A stretch of 64,000 nucleotides of DNA from Aldehydirespirator sp963667505 (GTDB lineage: Bacteria > Actinomycetota > Acidimicrobiia > Acidimicrobiales > Aldehydirespiratoraceae): assembly GCA_963667505.2 (NCBI GenBank), contig OY763490.2, positions 558,001-622,000 on the forward strand, read 5' to 3'. Position 1 is the stretch's first letter, and each line of letters opens with the position of its first letter. Made by a program: the position numbers and the translations under genes. The notes below the pieces were generated by a model, which had not been told where the DNA came from, did not search any database, and saw only the letters and a program-made list of their open reading frames with translations. Shown piece after piece: positions 8,019 through 17,117 of the stretch.

Positions 8019-8423
8019 ATGCGACGCATGCACATCGGATTGCAGGTAGACGACCTCGACGAGTCGGTCGAGTTCTACACCCGGCTGTTCGGGATGGAAC
8101 CCACGCTGCGGCGCCCCGATTACGCCAAGTGGATGTTGGACGACCCGAGGATGAACTTCTCGCTGGACACCCACGGCGAGGGCGGCCCCGGCACGGCCCA
8201 CTACGGCATCCAAGTCGAGTCGCGCCCCGAGCTCGATCAGCTTCGCGACCACATCGACTCTGCTGGAATGGCCCGAGCCGACCAGGACGGCCTCGTGTGC
8301 GGCTACCAGCTGCAGCACAAGTCCTGGGTGACCGATCCCGACGGGGTCATGTGGGAGGCGTTCTTCACCGAGGGCGTGGTGGACACCGGCTACGGCACCG
8401 CGGAGATGCCCGACTCAGGCTGA
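8019..8423 (+). CDS. VOC (glyoxalase fold) protein, ArsI/CadI-like
   Basis: Small metal-binding dioxygenase-fold protein (134 residues) resembling the ArsI C-As lyase/CadI branch of the vicinal oxygen chelate superfamily. Likely metal ligands are His5 (MHIGLQV), His61 (AHYGIQV) and Glu113 (MWEAFF). Where ArsI carries a vicinal Cys pair in a TCC motif, this protein has only Cys94 (LVCGYQ), so organoarsenical binding is doubtful. The ATG at 8019 is used; the ATG at 8028 is an alternative. It is divergent from the sulfatase gene and convergent with the GH78 gene, so it is probably a separate unit. Function is unassigned. Confidence 0.75.
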   Translation: MRRMHIGLQVDDLDESVEFYTRLFGMEPTLRRPDYAKWMLDDPRMNFSLDTHGEGGPGTAHYGIQVESRPELDQLRDHIDSAGMARADQDGLVCGYQLQHKSWVTDPDGVMWEAFFTEGVVDTGYGTAEMPDSG

Positions 8424-8448
8424 TGCCCCGCCAGTGTGGGGCGGTTGG

Positions 8449-11337
8449 TCAGCCGGGGTTCTCGGACACGAACGAGTAGTGGCCTGAGCCCACGTCGAAT
8501 ACCACCGCGTCGGGTTCTTGGCGTGTCTCTTGGATGCCGTCGCGGACGGCTGCGAGCCTGCCGTCTCGCCACACGGTCACTCCGCCTTCGGCGATCACCG
8601 GGTTCGGCTCTGAGAGCTTGGGGATGCGGATCGCGGCCCGTGTGTTGGGCGGGACGGAGACCTCGAGGCGGAACAAGCCGCGACCGGAGGCCGGGTCGCC
8701 CCGCCGCCACGACGCCGATATCGGGCCTCGCACCGTGTCGGTCTCGGCGCGGGCGCGGCTGAGGCCCCCCACGACCTGGGGCTCGACCGAGAACGCGGCG
8801 TAGCCGGGTGCGCCCCGGCGAATGCCGGCGAGGTCGCGGAAGAAGAACTTCTGGACGCTGCCGAACAGCTTCATGTTGTAGCTGAGCTGGGGGTCGGTCT
8901 CGCCCTCCCAGGCCTCCCACAGCGTGGTGGCGCCCTTGGCGACCTGCTCGCCCCAGCTCGGGAACGTGGTCTGGGTGGCGACCGTGAAGAACACGTCGGT
9001 GCGGCCGCCGGCCGGAAGCACCCGGGCCAGGGCGTCGGTGCCCAGCATCCCCGTGGACAGGTGCCCGTCGTGCTTCGCGACGATGTCCGACACGATGTTG
9101 GCCAGCAATGCCTGCTCGTGGCCGGCGGGCACGAGCCCGAGCGCCAGCGGGATCGCGTTGGATCCCTGGCTGCCGGTGGCGTAGCTGGACGCCTGCGGGT
9201 CGAAGTACCGCTCGTTGAACGCGTCGCGGATGTCGGAGGCGAGGCGCCCGTACTTCTCGGCCCGTTCGCCGTCGTCCAGAACCTCTGCGGCCCAGGCCAG
9301 GATCTGCGCGTCCCGGCAGTAGTAGGCGGTGGAGGTGAGCCCGGCCGGGGTGCGCACCGGCGCGAAGGCCGAGGTGCCGTCGGGCTGGGGCTCCATGTGA
9401 TCGCCGAGGCCCTCGGTCAGCAGGTGGCCCTCGGCGTGGGCTCCCAGGAACCGCACCAGTGCCTCCATGCCGTCGTAGTGCCGCTCCAGGACGCGGGGGT
9501 CGCCGGTGTCGAGGTACACGTCCCAGGCGACGATCGGGTAGGAACTCTTCCACACCGGGTACATGAGGTAAGCGTCGTAGGTCCGGCGCCATTGCAGCGG
9601 CGAGATCACCGGCAGGTCGCCCGACGGAAGCTGCGAGTCGGCCAGATCGTCGAGCCACTTCGACCAGAACAGCACCGAGTCGAACGTGAACCCGAAGTCG
9701 CCAGCCACCGGGTCGCCGAGCCAGCCCACCCGCTCCGAGCGGTCGGCCGCGTCCTGCGGGTAGCCCTGCAGCGACGACGCGAACGTCCAGGTGACGTTGC
9801 TGTGGATCCGGTTGAGCAGCGGGTCGGAGCACTCGAAGCTCCCTGTCTCGGCCAAGCTCGTGCGGACATGGCGGGCCTCGACGCTCTCGATGACCACACC
9901 GGGTTCGGCGGCTTCGCTGCTCTCGGAGGCTGTCTCTGCATCCGGGCCCTCGCAGGAGACCTCGGCGTAGCGGAAGCCGTGCAGCGTGAACCGGGGCTCG
10001 TAAGTCTCCGAGCCCCGCCCGGCCAGCACATAGCTGTCGGTCTGGCGGGCGTGGTGGTCGTAGTCCTCGCCGTGGTCCTCGAAGCCCTGCTCGCCGCGGG
10101 CCTCAGCCAGCAGATGGAACTCGACGTCGTCGGCGTAGGAGTACATGTTGGAGCGGTTGTCGAGGCTGCCGTCGGGATGCAGTCCGTGGCCGTGGCGGAC
10201 CGTCACCCGGCTGCCCGCCGGACCCCTGACCGTCAGCCGCGTCCACCCGGTCATATTCTGCCCGAAGTCGTAGATCGTCGAGGTCGATGACGGTGCCGGC
10301 GTGGTGCCCACGGGTTCGATCGTCCGCATCACCCGGATCGGGGGCAGCGGCTGGGCTCTCAGTTGGCCCGACGGCGCTGCGGCCGGCTCGGCCGAAACCC
10401 AGGAGCTGTCGTCGAAGCCGGGCTCGCACCAGCCGGGCTGCTCCAGCCGGGCGTCGTAGACCTCGCCGTGGCTGTAGTCGTTGTACGTGATCGGCCCGGC
10501 CGAGGTCCGCCACAAGGGGTCGGTGACCAGGCGGACCGTCTCGTCCCCTTCGAGCTCCGCCTCGAGCTGAAGCAGTCCGACCGGCTGGTCGCCGTAGGGC
10601 TCGCGGTGGCTGGGCGACGGCGCCACGTCGTCCTCGGCGCTGTACCAGCCGTTTCCGAGCATCATTCCGACCGCGTTCGGCCCGGCCCGCAGATGGCGGG
10701 TCACGTCGTGGGTGGCGTACAGCACTCGCGAGCCCAGCTCCATCGGCTGGTCGTTGTGGTAGTAGGTGGTGGCCGGGTCCAGCACCTGCCCACCGACCCT
10801 CTGCCCGTTGACGTAGAGCTCGTAGTAGCCCAGGCCCGTCACGTAGCACCGGGCTCGCCGGGGCGGGGCGGGCAGCACGATCTCGCGACGCAGCAGGGGA
10901 GCGGATATGCCAAGACCCGCCGCGATCCAAGAAGCCGCCCAATCCCCGGCGTCGAGCAGCGCCATCTCGAAGACTGCGGCCGCGCTCTCCGTGCCCGGGT
11001 GGCCGTCACGGTCCCAGGTCAGGACCTTCCACCAGCACCGCTCCCGGCTGCGAAGCGGTTCTCCCCCGTAGGCCACGCCGTTGGTCGCGTCCGAGTCGAC
11101 TTCGCCCGAGTCCCACTTGTCGCCCACGCCACGATCGAGATTCTCGGCGCTCGAGCTGACCAGCACCCGAAAAGCCGACTGGCTCTGCCCCCGGGCGACA
11201 CCCAGGTGCGCCGACTGGCTCCTGGACCGGTCCGTGTCCTTGATCCTCCAGCTGAACCGGGGTGCGGGCTCATCCAGCCCGAGCGGGTCCACCCGGTACT
11301 CGCATTTGAGGTCGACCGCCCCGAATCGCCCGCTCAT
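8449..11337 (-). CDS. GH78 alpha-L-rhamnosidase
   Basis: 962-residue glycoside hydrolase expected to release terminal alpha-L-rhamnose from glycans. The N-terminal rhamnosidase beta domains open with DLKCEYRVDPLGLDEPAPRFSWR. The central domain includes GNGWYSAEDD, and the (alpha/alpha)6 catalytic domain carries the general-acid region DRSERVGWLGDP near residue 530 and the late Glu-bearing WGEQVAKGATTLWEAWEGE near 800. The length is typical of bacterial GH78. No signal peptide is visible, so it is probably intracellular. The ATG at 11337 is chosen because the conserved N-terminus begins just after it. It is divergent from the sulfatase at 11420, with about 80 bp between starts. It anchors the rhamnose interpretation of the island. 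Confidence 0.9.
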   Translation of the reverse strand: MSGRFGAVDLKCEYRVDPLGLDEPAPRFSWRIKDTDRSRSQSAHLGVARGQSQSAFRVLVSSSAENLDRGVGDKWDSGEVDSDATNGVAYGGEPLRSRERCWWKVLTWDRDGHPGTESAAAVFEMALLDAGDWAASWIAAGLGISAPLLRREIVLPAPPRRARCYVTGLGYYELYVNGQRVGGQVLDPATTYYHNDQPMELGSRVLYATHDVTRHLRAGPNAVGMMLGNGWYSAEDDVAPSPSHREPYGDQPVGLLQLEAELEGDETVRLVTDPLWRTSAGPITYNDYSHGEVYDARLEQPGWCEPGFDDSSWVSAEPAAAPSGQLRAQPLPPIRVMRTIEPVGTTPAPSSTSTIYDFGQNMTGWTRLTVRGPAGSRVTVRHGHGLHPDGSLDNRSNMYSYADDVEFHLLAEARGEQGFEDHGEDYDHHARQTDSYVLAGRGSETYEPRFTLHGFRYAEVSCEGPDAETASESSEAAEPGVVIESVEARHVRTSLAETGSFECSDPLLNRIHSNVTWTFASSLQGYPQDAADRSERVGWLGDPVAGDFGFTFDSVLFWSKWLDDLADSQLPSGDLPVISPLQWRRTYDAYLMYPVWKSSYPIVAWDVYLDTGDPRVLERHYDGMEALVRFLGAHAEGHLLTEGLGDHMEPQPDGTSAFAPVRTPAGLTSTAYYCRDAQILAWAAEVLDDGERAEKYGRLASDIRDAFNERYFDPQASSYATGSQGSNAIPLALGLVPAGHEQALLANIVSDIVAKHDGHLSTGMLGTDALARVLPAGGRTDVFFTVATQTTFPSWGEQVAKGATTLWEAWEGETDPQLSYNMKLFGSVQKFFFRDLAGIRRGAPGYAAFSVEPQVVGGLSRARAETDTVRGPISASWRRGDPASGRGLFRLEVSVPPNTRAAIRIPKLSEPNPVIAEGGVTVWRDGRLAAVRDGIQETRQEPDAVVFDVGSGHYSFVSENPG

Positions 11338-11419
11338 GCTTGCGATGCCCGCGCCGCGGCCATGAACATTGTGCGAAGCTAACCTAGACTCCGTTCGGAC
11401 GCCGCGGACGGAGCGAGCT

Positions 11420-12883
11420 GTGGACTCTGAGCGCCCGAACATCCTGTTCCTGCTCACCGACAACCAGCACTGGACCTCGATGGGGGCGGCCGGCAACGAC
11501 ATCATCGAGACGCCTCACATGGACGGCCTGGCCGCCCGGGGCGTGCTGTTCGAGAACTCGTTCGTGACCACCCCGATCTGCGGAGCGAGCCGGGCCAGTT
11601 TCCTGACCGGCATGTACCGGCGCAGCCACCAGTTCGACTTCCGCACCCCGCCGTTCCGGGCCGCGCTCGGCCCGCTCACCTATCCCGCCCTGCTGAAGGC
11701 GTCCGGCTACCGGACCGGGTTCATCGGCAAGTTCGGCATCGAGAGCGACGGCTACCGCAACGTCGAGTCCGAACAGGCGACCCTCGACGCCATGTTCGAC
11801 CACTTCGACGACTACGAGCACTGGGGACCCGACAGCTATTTCGAGCGCCAGCCCGACGGCAGCCTGCGCCACCTCACCGACGTGACCGGCGACAAGATGG
11901 TGGACTTCCTGCGGGAATGGCGCCGCACCGACGCCGGGCGCCCGTTCTGCCTGTCGGTCAGCTTCAACGCCCCGCACTGCCAGGACGACCACCCCCAGCA
12001 GTACATCTGGCCCTCCAGCGTCGACCACCTCTACCACGACGCGACGATCCCCGTGCCCGAGACGGCCGACCCGTCGTTCATCGAGACCCAGCCCGACTTC
12101 ATCAAGCAGAGCGAGAACCGGGAGCGCTGGCTCAGGAGGTTCGGCACCCCGGAGCTGTTCCAGGAGAACATGAAGGGCTACTACCGGATGGTCAGCGGCG
12201 TGGACATGGTGCTCGGCCGGGTGCTGGAGGAGTTGGAGTCCCTAGGCGTGGCCGGCGACACCGTGGTGATATTCACCAGCGACAACGGCATGTTCTTCGG
12301 CGAGCGGGGCCTCAGCGACTGCTGGCTGCTGTACGAGGACTCGATCCGGGTGCCGCTGGTGGTGATGGACCCCCGCCTCGACGAGTCACGGCGAGGCGCC
12401 CGCCGGCAGGAGTTGGCGCTCAACATCGACATCTCGCCCACGATCACCGAGCTGGCCAAAGTCCCGGTGCCCGCCCAGGTGCAGGGCCGCAGCCTGCTGC
12501 CGCTGCTGGACGGCGACGGCGACGGCGACAGCGACAGCCTGGACTGGCGGCAGGACTTCTACTGCGAGCACCTGTTCGAGCATCCGCTGATCCCCAAGAG
12601 CGAGGGGCTGCGAACCTCCCGTTGGAAGTACATCAAGTATGTGGAGCTCCCGGCCTCCGACGAGGAGCAGCGGCGCGAGGGCGACGCGGTGAAGGGCGGC
12701 ATCGGCCGGCGCGTCCGGGGCGGCAACCGCTACGAGGAACTCTACGACCTGCGCAACGATCCGCTCGAGGCCGACAACGTGATAGACGACCCCCGCTGCC
12801 AGGACACGCTGGCCCAACTCGTGCAACGCTTCGACGAGCTGCGCGACGAAGCGGCCGCGTCCCGCGGCGCGGGCACCGACTGA
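11420..12883 (+). CDS. Type I sulfatase (CxAxR variant)
   Basis: Second sulfatase (487 residues from this start). Metal Asp14 is in LLTDNQ, and the formylglycine site is Cys54 in CGASR (54-58), an Ala variant of the CxPxR motif known in active sulfatases. FIGKFG, FTSDNGMFFGERG and a C-terminal YELYDLRNDP block fit the iduronate/choline-sulfatase-like branch. The GTG at 11420 is chosen because it sits just before the conserved RPNILFLLTDNQ and follows a GGACGGAG stretch; a TTG at 11369 is a less likely start. No export signal is apparent. It is the first gene of a plus-strand operon with a deacetylase, enolase and aldolase, each within about 15 bp. Confidence 0.9.
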   Translation: MDSERPNILFLLTDNQHWTSMGAAGNDIIETPHMDGLAARGVLFENSFVTTPICGASRASFLTGMYRRSHQFDFRTPPFRAALGPLTYPALLKASGYRTGFIGKFGIESDGYRNVESEQATLDAMFDHFDDYEHWGPDSYFERQPDGSLRHLTDVTGDKMVDFLREWRRTDAGRPFCLSVSFNAPHCQDDHPQQYIWPSSVDHLYHDATIPVPETADPSFIETQPDFIKQSENRERWLRRFGTPELFQENMKGYYRMVSGVDMVLGRVLEELESLGVAGDTVVIFTSDNGMFFGERGLSDCWLLYEDSIRVPLVVMDPRLDESRRGARRQELALNIDISPTITELAKVPVPAQVQGRSLLPLLDGDGDGDSDSLDWRQDFYCEHLFEHPLIPKSEGLRTSRWKYIKYVELPASDEEQRREGDAVKGGIGRRVRGGNRYEELYDLRNDPLEADNVIDDPRCQDTLAQLVQRFDELRDEAAASRGAGTD

Positions 12884-12894
12884 GAGGAGCGGCC

Positions 12895-13815
12895 ATGTCT
12901 GCCTATGTCGCCGGATACGACGCCGAGGCGGTGTACGCCTGGTGGGACTGCGAGTTCACCGAGCACACCGGCGACAACTACAACGACGTCGTCAGCTACG
13001 AGGGCGACCGGCTGTCGGAGTGCGTCGCCGGGATCAGGGCCGTCGCCGAGGCGCACCTCGAAAGAGGCGCCCCGGCCACGTTCTTCATCGTGGCCCGGCT
13101 GCTCGACGCGGCCCGCCGCGAGCTGGTCGACATCCTCGACCATCCGATCTTCGAGGTCGCCAGCCATTCCTACACCCACCCCGACATCAAGGACTACCTG
13201 CACGACGATCACCGGCTGCGCCATGAGATCGCCGACTCGAAGAAAGCCATCGAGGACGCCTTCGGCCGGGCCGTGATCGGCTTCACCACCCCCGGCGGCT
13301 ACGAGGACGGCTACATCGGCCAGCCCAAGGTCCCCGAGATCCTCTGCGAGGCCGGGTACCGGTACCTGCGCAGCGTCGGCACCGGCCCCCACTACTCCAT
13401 GCCCGCACCGCTGCACCAGCCGTTCTGGTACGACGCCGAGGGCTGCGCCGAACTGCTGGAGATCCCCACCCACGCCTGGCACGACAACGTGCTGACCGGC
13501 CAGCACGGCCTGGTCGCATGGCCGCCCACACTGCCGTGGGACTACCCGACCAGGATGCCGACCGACGCCCAAGGCGTGTACGAGGCCTACGCGCCCGGCA
13601 TCGACCACGCGGCCCGGGCCGGGCTCGTCGCCTACGTCCCGACCTTCCACCCGTGGTCGATCTACCGCATCGACCAGCGCGCCGCCCACATCGCCATGCT
13701 TCTCGACCACGCCGACGGCATGCTCGACATCCGCTCCTGCGGTCAGCTCTACGAGCAGGTCCGGGCCGCTCCCGAGCTCGCCGCCCCCCGCCCCGACCTG
13801 CCGCTCGCGGGCTGA
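12895..13815 (+). CDS. Polysaccharide deacetylase (NodB-like)
   Basis: Carbohydrate-esterase-4-fold protein (306 residues), expected to remove N- or O-acyl groups from sugars with a divalent metal. The metal motif HxxxH is clear in ASHSYTHPD, and a catalytic Asp is likely in WWDCEFT near residue 18. FHPWSIYR in the C-terminal part fits the larger PuuE-like branch. An AGGAG site lies about six bases before the ATG at 12895, and the start follows the sulfatase stop by 11 bp. It may deacetylate the same glycan handled by the sulfatase and rhamnosidase. PuuE-type allantoinases share the fold, so an amide substrate is not excluded. Confidence 0.83.
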   Translation: MSAYVAGYDAEAVYAWWDCEFTEHTGDNYNDVVSYEGDRLSECVAGIRAVAEAHLERGAPATFFIVARLLDAARRELVDILDHPIFEVASHSYTHPDIKDYLHDDHRLRHEIADSKKAIEDAFGRAVIGFTTPGGYEDGYIGQPKVPEILCEAGYRYLRSVGTGPHYSMPAPLHQPFWYDAEGCAELLEIPTHAWHDNVLTGQHGLVAWPPTLPWDYPTRMPTDAQGVYEAYAPGIDHAARAGLVAYVPTFHPWSIYRIDQRAAHIAMLLDHADGMLDIRSCGQLYEQVRAAPELAAPRPDLPLAG

Positions 13816-13830
13816 GAGGCGGCCGGTTCC

Positions 13831-14997
13831 ATGAAGATCGCGAGGGTGAGGGTCACCCACATCGACATGTCGTTCTGGGGCGACTTCGCAGCCCGCCAGG
13901 ACGAGCTCCGGCTGGTGACGCTCATGGCGGGCTATCCCGAGTACCGGCATCCGCTGTCGAGCTGGTTCCCGGCCGACGCCATGTGCGTGGTCGAGGTCCA
14001 GACCGACGACGGGCTGGTGGGCACCGGCTGGTGCGAGGACTACGCCCGGGCGACCAGCGTCATCATCGAGAATCATCTCGCCAGACTGCTGGTGGGGGCC
14101 GATCCGCTGGACCGCGTCCGCCTGTGGGACCAGATGTTCCGAAGCACGATGCCTTACGGCCGCAAAGGCCCGGCGCTGTTCGCGGTGAGCGCGGTGGACA
14201 TCGCCCTCTGGGACCTCGCCGGCAAGCACCTCGGCCAGCCCGTGTTCGAGCTGCTCGGAGGCCGGGCCCGCGACGCCATACCCGTCTACGCCAGCCATCT
14301 GCACTTCACGAGCGAGGACGATTTCGTCGCGGAGGCGGCCGATTACGTGAGCCGGGGCTTCAAGGCCATGAAGATGCGCTTCCTGCACGGCCCGGCCGAC
14401 GGGCTCGCTGGCCTGCGCCGCAACGTCGAGTTGGTGAGGATGCTGCGGGCCGCGGTGGGCGACGGCACCGACATCATGGCCGACGCCTACATGGGCTGGG
14501 ACCTGGAGTACGCGCTGCGGATGTGCCGGGCGCTGGCCCCGTTCGACATGAAGTGGGTGGAGGAGCCCCTGCTTCCCGACCAGCTCCGGGAGTACGCGGT
14601 GCTTCGGCGGTCCTCTCCGGTGCCCATCGCGGCCGGCGAGCACGAGACCACCCGCTACGGGTTCGCCCAGATCATCGAGGCCGAGGCGCTCGATGTCATC
14701 CAGTTCGACATCGGCCGGGTCGGCGGCTTCAGCGAGGCCCAGAGGGTGTGCGCGCTGGCCCAGGCCGCAGGCCTTCCCGTCTACACCCACGCCTACGGCC
14801 TGCCGACCCTGCACCTGGCCACCAGCGACACCGCCGTCGGCATGGTCGAGTACTTCCCCGTGCCGGTCTGGGACGACGTGGAGGAGGCGCCCCACTTCGA
14901 CGGCGCCGCCATACCCGAGGACGGCGTGGTGAGGCTCGGTGACGCCCCGGGCCTGGGTGTCACCCTGTCGCTCGCCGGCTTCACCCCACTGGCGTGA
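13831..14997 (+). CDS. L-rhamnonate dehydratase-like enolase-superfamily enzyme
   Basis: Mandelate racemase/enolase superfamily dehydratase (388 residues) of the RhmD type, expected to convert L-rhamnonate or a related 6-deoxyaldonate to its 2-keto-3-deoxy acid. YPEYRHPLSSW in the N-terminal cap resembles YPQYKQSRSSF of E. coli RhmD. Metal ligands are visible as Asp in DAYMGWD (about 218), Glu in KWVEEP (about 244) and Glu in AGEHETTRYGF (about 270). The catalytic Asp/His dyad is in FDIGRVGG and THAYG (about 320). It starts 15 bp after the deacetylase and overlaps the aldolase start. A homolog at 19340 is frameshifted, so this is the intact copy. Confidence 0.85.
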   Translation: MKIARVRVTHIDMSFWGDFAARQDELRLVTLMAGYPEYRHPLSSWFPADAMCVVEVQTDDGLVGTGWCEDYARATSVIIENHLARLLVGADPLDRVRLWDQMFRSTMPYGRKGPALFAVSAVDIALWDLAGKHLGQPVFELLGGRARDAIPVYASHLHFTSEDDFVAEAADYVSRGFKAMKMRFLHGPADGLAGLRRNVELVRMLRAAVGDGTDIMADAYMGWDLEYALRMCRALAPFDMKWVEEPLLPDQLREYAVLRRSSPVPIAAGEHETTRYGFAQIIEAEALDVIQFDIGRVGGFSEAQRVCALAQAAGLPVYTHAYGLPTLHLATSDTAVGMVEYFPVPVWDDVEEAPHFDGAAIPEDGVVRLGDAPGLGVTLSLAGFTPLA

Positions 14998-15048
14998 CCG
15001 GGACGGATTCGCGGCGCCCTGCGGGCCCCACTGGCGTGACCGGGACGG
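14984..15048 (+). repeat. 42-bp tandem duplication across the enolase/aldolase junction
   Basis: A 23-bp block (CCCCACTGGCGTGACCGGGA plus CGG) at 14984-15006 recurs exactly at 15026-15048, 42 bp later. Each copy holds a GTG that can start the aldolase (14994 and 15036), and 42 bp keeps frame. The upstream copy also holds the enolase stop (14995-14997). Confidence 0.9.
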
Positions 15049-15962
15049 TCCGCCTGCGAGGCGTGGTGCCGGTGGTTCCCACGCCGTTCCATCCCGACGA
15101 GTCGATCGACTCCGAGTCGTTGTCGAGGGTGGTCGACTGGATCGCGGGCCGAAGGCTGGCTGGGATGTGCCTTCCCGCCTACGGCAGCGAGTTCTACAAG
15201 CTCACCGAGGCCGAGCGCGACCGGGTGGTGGCCGTCGCGGTCGAGGCCGGCCGGGGCCGGGTGCCGTTGGTGGCCCAGGCCAACCACGTCTCGCCGCGCG
15301 CCGCGGCCGAGCTGGCCCGGCGATACACCGACATGGGCGCCGACGTCGTCTCGTTCGCGATCCCCAGGCAGTTCGGATCGTCCGACGCCGACATCGTCGA
15401 GTACTGCGCCACGGTCGCAGCCGCGACCCGACTGCCGGTCCTGATCCAGGACTTCAACCCGGGCGGCCCGACCATGGGAGCAGCCCTCGTCACCGAACTC
15501 TGCGAGCGCTGCGACAACCTCCGGTTCCTCAAGCTCGAGGATCCGATGATGACCGACAGGCTTATCGCCATCCGGTCGGCCACTGCGGGCCGGGTCGGGA
15601 TCCTGGAGGGCTGGGGCGGGCTCTACATGCTGGAGGGAGTCGCCGCGGGCATCGACGGGATCATTCCCGGCGCGGCCGTCGCCGACCTGCTCGCCGCCGT
15701 GTTCGACGCTGCGGTGTCACGCCAGCGCGAGCGGGCCTACCACCTGTTCGGGTCGCTGCTGCCCTACATCAGCTTCGGGCTCCAGGACTTCGAGCTGTTC
15801 CTGCAGATGGAGAAGCGGACCCTGGCCCGGCGCGGGCTGATCGCGTCGCCAACGGTCCGGGCCATCACCCGGACCCCGAGCCCCGCGGTGCAGGACCACG
15901 TCGACTTCCTGATCGACCAAGTCGAGCGCCTCGCTGCCGACGTGTTTGGTCAGGCCTGGTAG
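14994..15962 (+). CDS. DHDPS-family 2-keto-3-deoxy sugar acid aldolase
   Basis: Class I aldolase or dehydratase of the dihydrodipicolinate synthase/N-acetylneuraminate lyase family, expected to cleave the 2-keto-3-deoxy acid made by the adjacent dehydratase to pyruvate and an aldehyde (L-lactaldehyde if the sugar is rhamnose). GVVPVVPTPF opens the barrel, AYGSEFYKLT replaces the usual GTTGE loop, and the Schiff-base Lys is in FLKLEDP (about 179). The GTG at 14994 overlaps the dehydratase stop (GTGA) and gives 322 residues. The GTG at 15036, in a 42-bp duplicate, gives 308 and a more usual N-terminus (MTGTVRLRGVVP). It converges with and overlaps the next gene by 13 bp. Confidence 0.85.
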   Translation: MTGTDSRRPAGPTGVTGTVRLRGVVPVVPTPFHPDESIDSESLSRVVDWIAGRRLAGMCLPAYGSEFYKLTEAERDRVVAVAVEAGRGRVPLVAQANHVSPRAAAELARRYTDMGADVVSFAIPRQFGSSDADIVEYCATVAAATRLPVLIQDFNPGGPTMGAALVTELCERCDNLRFLKLEDPMMTDRLIAIRSATAGRVGILEGWGGLYMLEGVAAGIDGIIPGAAVADLLAAVFDAAVSRQRERAYHLFGSLLPYISFGLQDFELFLQMEKRTLARRGLIASPTVRAITRTPSPAVQDHVDFLIDQVERLAADVFGQAW

Positions 15963-16741
15963 AGCACGGGCAGGTGCTCGTCGTCGTCGAGGATGTCGCC
16001 GACGACGAGTCGGGCTGCCAACTCTGCTGGCAGGGCGCCGGGCTGGCCGGTGTAGCGGCAGCGGCCCGGTATGAACACCAGCGAGAAGGCCCGGCGGGGA
16101 CGGCGGGTCATGTTGGCCCCGGCGGCGTGGGCGGTCAGGCCGTTGATGAAGATCCCGGCCCCGGCGGGCACCTCGGCCATCGCCGGCTCGATGGCCGCGA
16201 ACTGGGGGTTGGCCTCGAGCAGCGCGCCGATGTCGGCCTCGTCGAGCGCGGCGCCGTCGTCGAGCCGCTCACGGCGGTGGCTGCCCGGCAGGAAGTGCAG
16301 GCAGCCGTTGCGGGCGTCGGCGTCGTCGAGGGCTATCCACAGCATGAGCGCCTCATCCGAGCGGTAGGGGTCGTAAGGGTTGTCGGCGTGCCAGTTGGTG
16401 GGATTGGCCCAAGGCAGCTTGATAAGGGCGTGGTCGTGGTAGAGGCGGATCTCGTCGGCGCTGGCCAAGGCTGCGGCCAGCCGCCCGAAGCGCTCGTCGA
16501 GCACCAGGGCGCGCACCTCGGCGCTGGTCTTCCACATGTTGACCCTCTGCAGGAAGACCCGGTCGTAGTACTCGGACTGCTCCGGGCCTAGGTCTCGACC
16601 CGACACGCCGTGACCGCCCACCGCCCCGTCCACCGCGGCCCGCCAGGTCTCCAGTTCCCCAGCCTCGAGAAGGTCCTCGACGACCAGGAACCCGTTGTCA
16701 CGGTAGGAGCGGACCTCGTCGTGTGTGACTGAGGCTCTCAA
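15950..16741 (-). CDS. PhyH-family Fe(II)/2-oxoglutarate dioxygenase (HxD type)
   Basis: 263-residue phytanoyl-CoA dioxygenase family protein with an intact facial triad: His118-Ala-Asp120 in NWHADNPY and distal His205 in LTAHAAG. MLWIALDDADARNGCLHFLP and GSH follow the family pattern. It would hydroxylate a small organic substrate with Fe(II), O2 and 2-oxoglutarate. The TTG start at 16741 is chosen because no ATG or GTG precedes the conserved VRSYRDNGFLVVEDLL and GGAGGT lies six bases upstream. It is followed upstream by the mutarotase gene on the same strand. Unlike the 4.4-6.1 kb pair, it keeps the metal Asp. Confidence 0.85.
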   Translation of the reverse strand: MRASVTHDEVRSYRDNGFLVVEDLLEAGELETWRAAVDGAVGGHGVSGRDLGPEQSEYYDRVFLQRVNMWKTSAEVRALVLDERFGRLAAALASADEIRLYHDHALIKLPWANPTNWHADNPYDPYRSDEALMLWIALDDADARNGCLHFLPGSHRRERLDDGAALDEADIGALLEANPQFAAIEPAMAEVPAGAGIFINGLTAHAAGANMTRRPRRAFSLVFIPGRCRYTGQPGALPAELAARLVVGDILDDDEHLPVLYQA

Positions 16742-16802
16742 CCGTCTACCTCCGTTCTGATCGGCGTCGAAGTGGGCGCTGGGAGCCAGCGGCTGGCTGC
16801 GG

Positions 16803-17117
16803 CTAGTCGAGGCTCCAGACGTGCCTGAGCGGCATGGGCCAGTCCGTGCCCTCCTCGACTTCGTCGATGATGAGTTGGTCGCCCCAGTGCTCCTCCCAGC
16901 GCAACGCCACCGGGCTGGCGTTGTAGCGAGCGGCGGCCTCCTCGTAGTCCTCCACCTCCATGAACGAGATAGCGAGGTCCCCGTGGAGGTAGATGTCGTA
17001 GTTCTTGAATCCGAGGGATCTGAGCAGCCCGTCGAGTTCGGGCCAGACGGTCGCGTGCTCGGATGCGTAGAGGTCGGGGTCGCGGACCCTGAACACATGG
17101 CATAGACGGCGGGACAT
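16803..17117 (-). CDS. rhaM: L-rhamnose mutarotase
   Basis: 104-residue dimeric alpha/beta-barrel protein that interconverts the anomers of L-rhamnose. Length equals that of E. coli RhaM, and conserved features match in register: Tyr17-x3-His21 (YASEH, catalytic pair), WPEL at 25-28 and NYDIYL at about 39-44. AGGAGG lies about nine bases before the ATG at 17117. It is one of the most specific sugar markers in the island, supporting L-rhamnose or a stereochemically similar 6-deoxyhexose. It is divergent from the Gfo/Idh/MocA gene and upstream of a PhyH gene on its own strand. Confidence 0.9.
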   Translation of the reverse strand: MSRRLCHVFRVRDPDLYASEHATVWPELDGLLRSLGFKNYDIYLHGDLAISFMEVEDYEEAAARYNASPVALRWEEHWGDQLIIDEVEEGTDWPMPLRHVWSLD

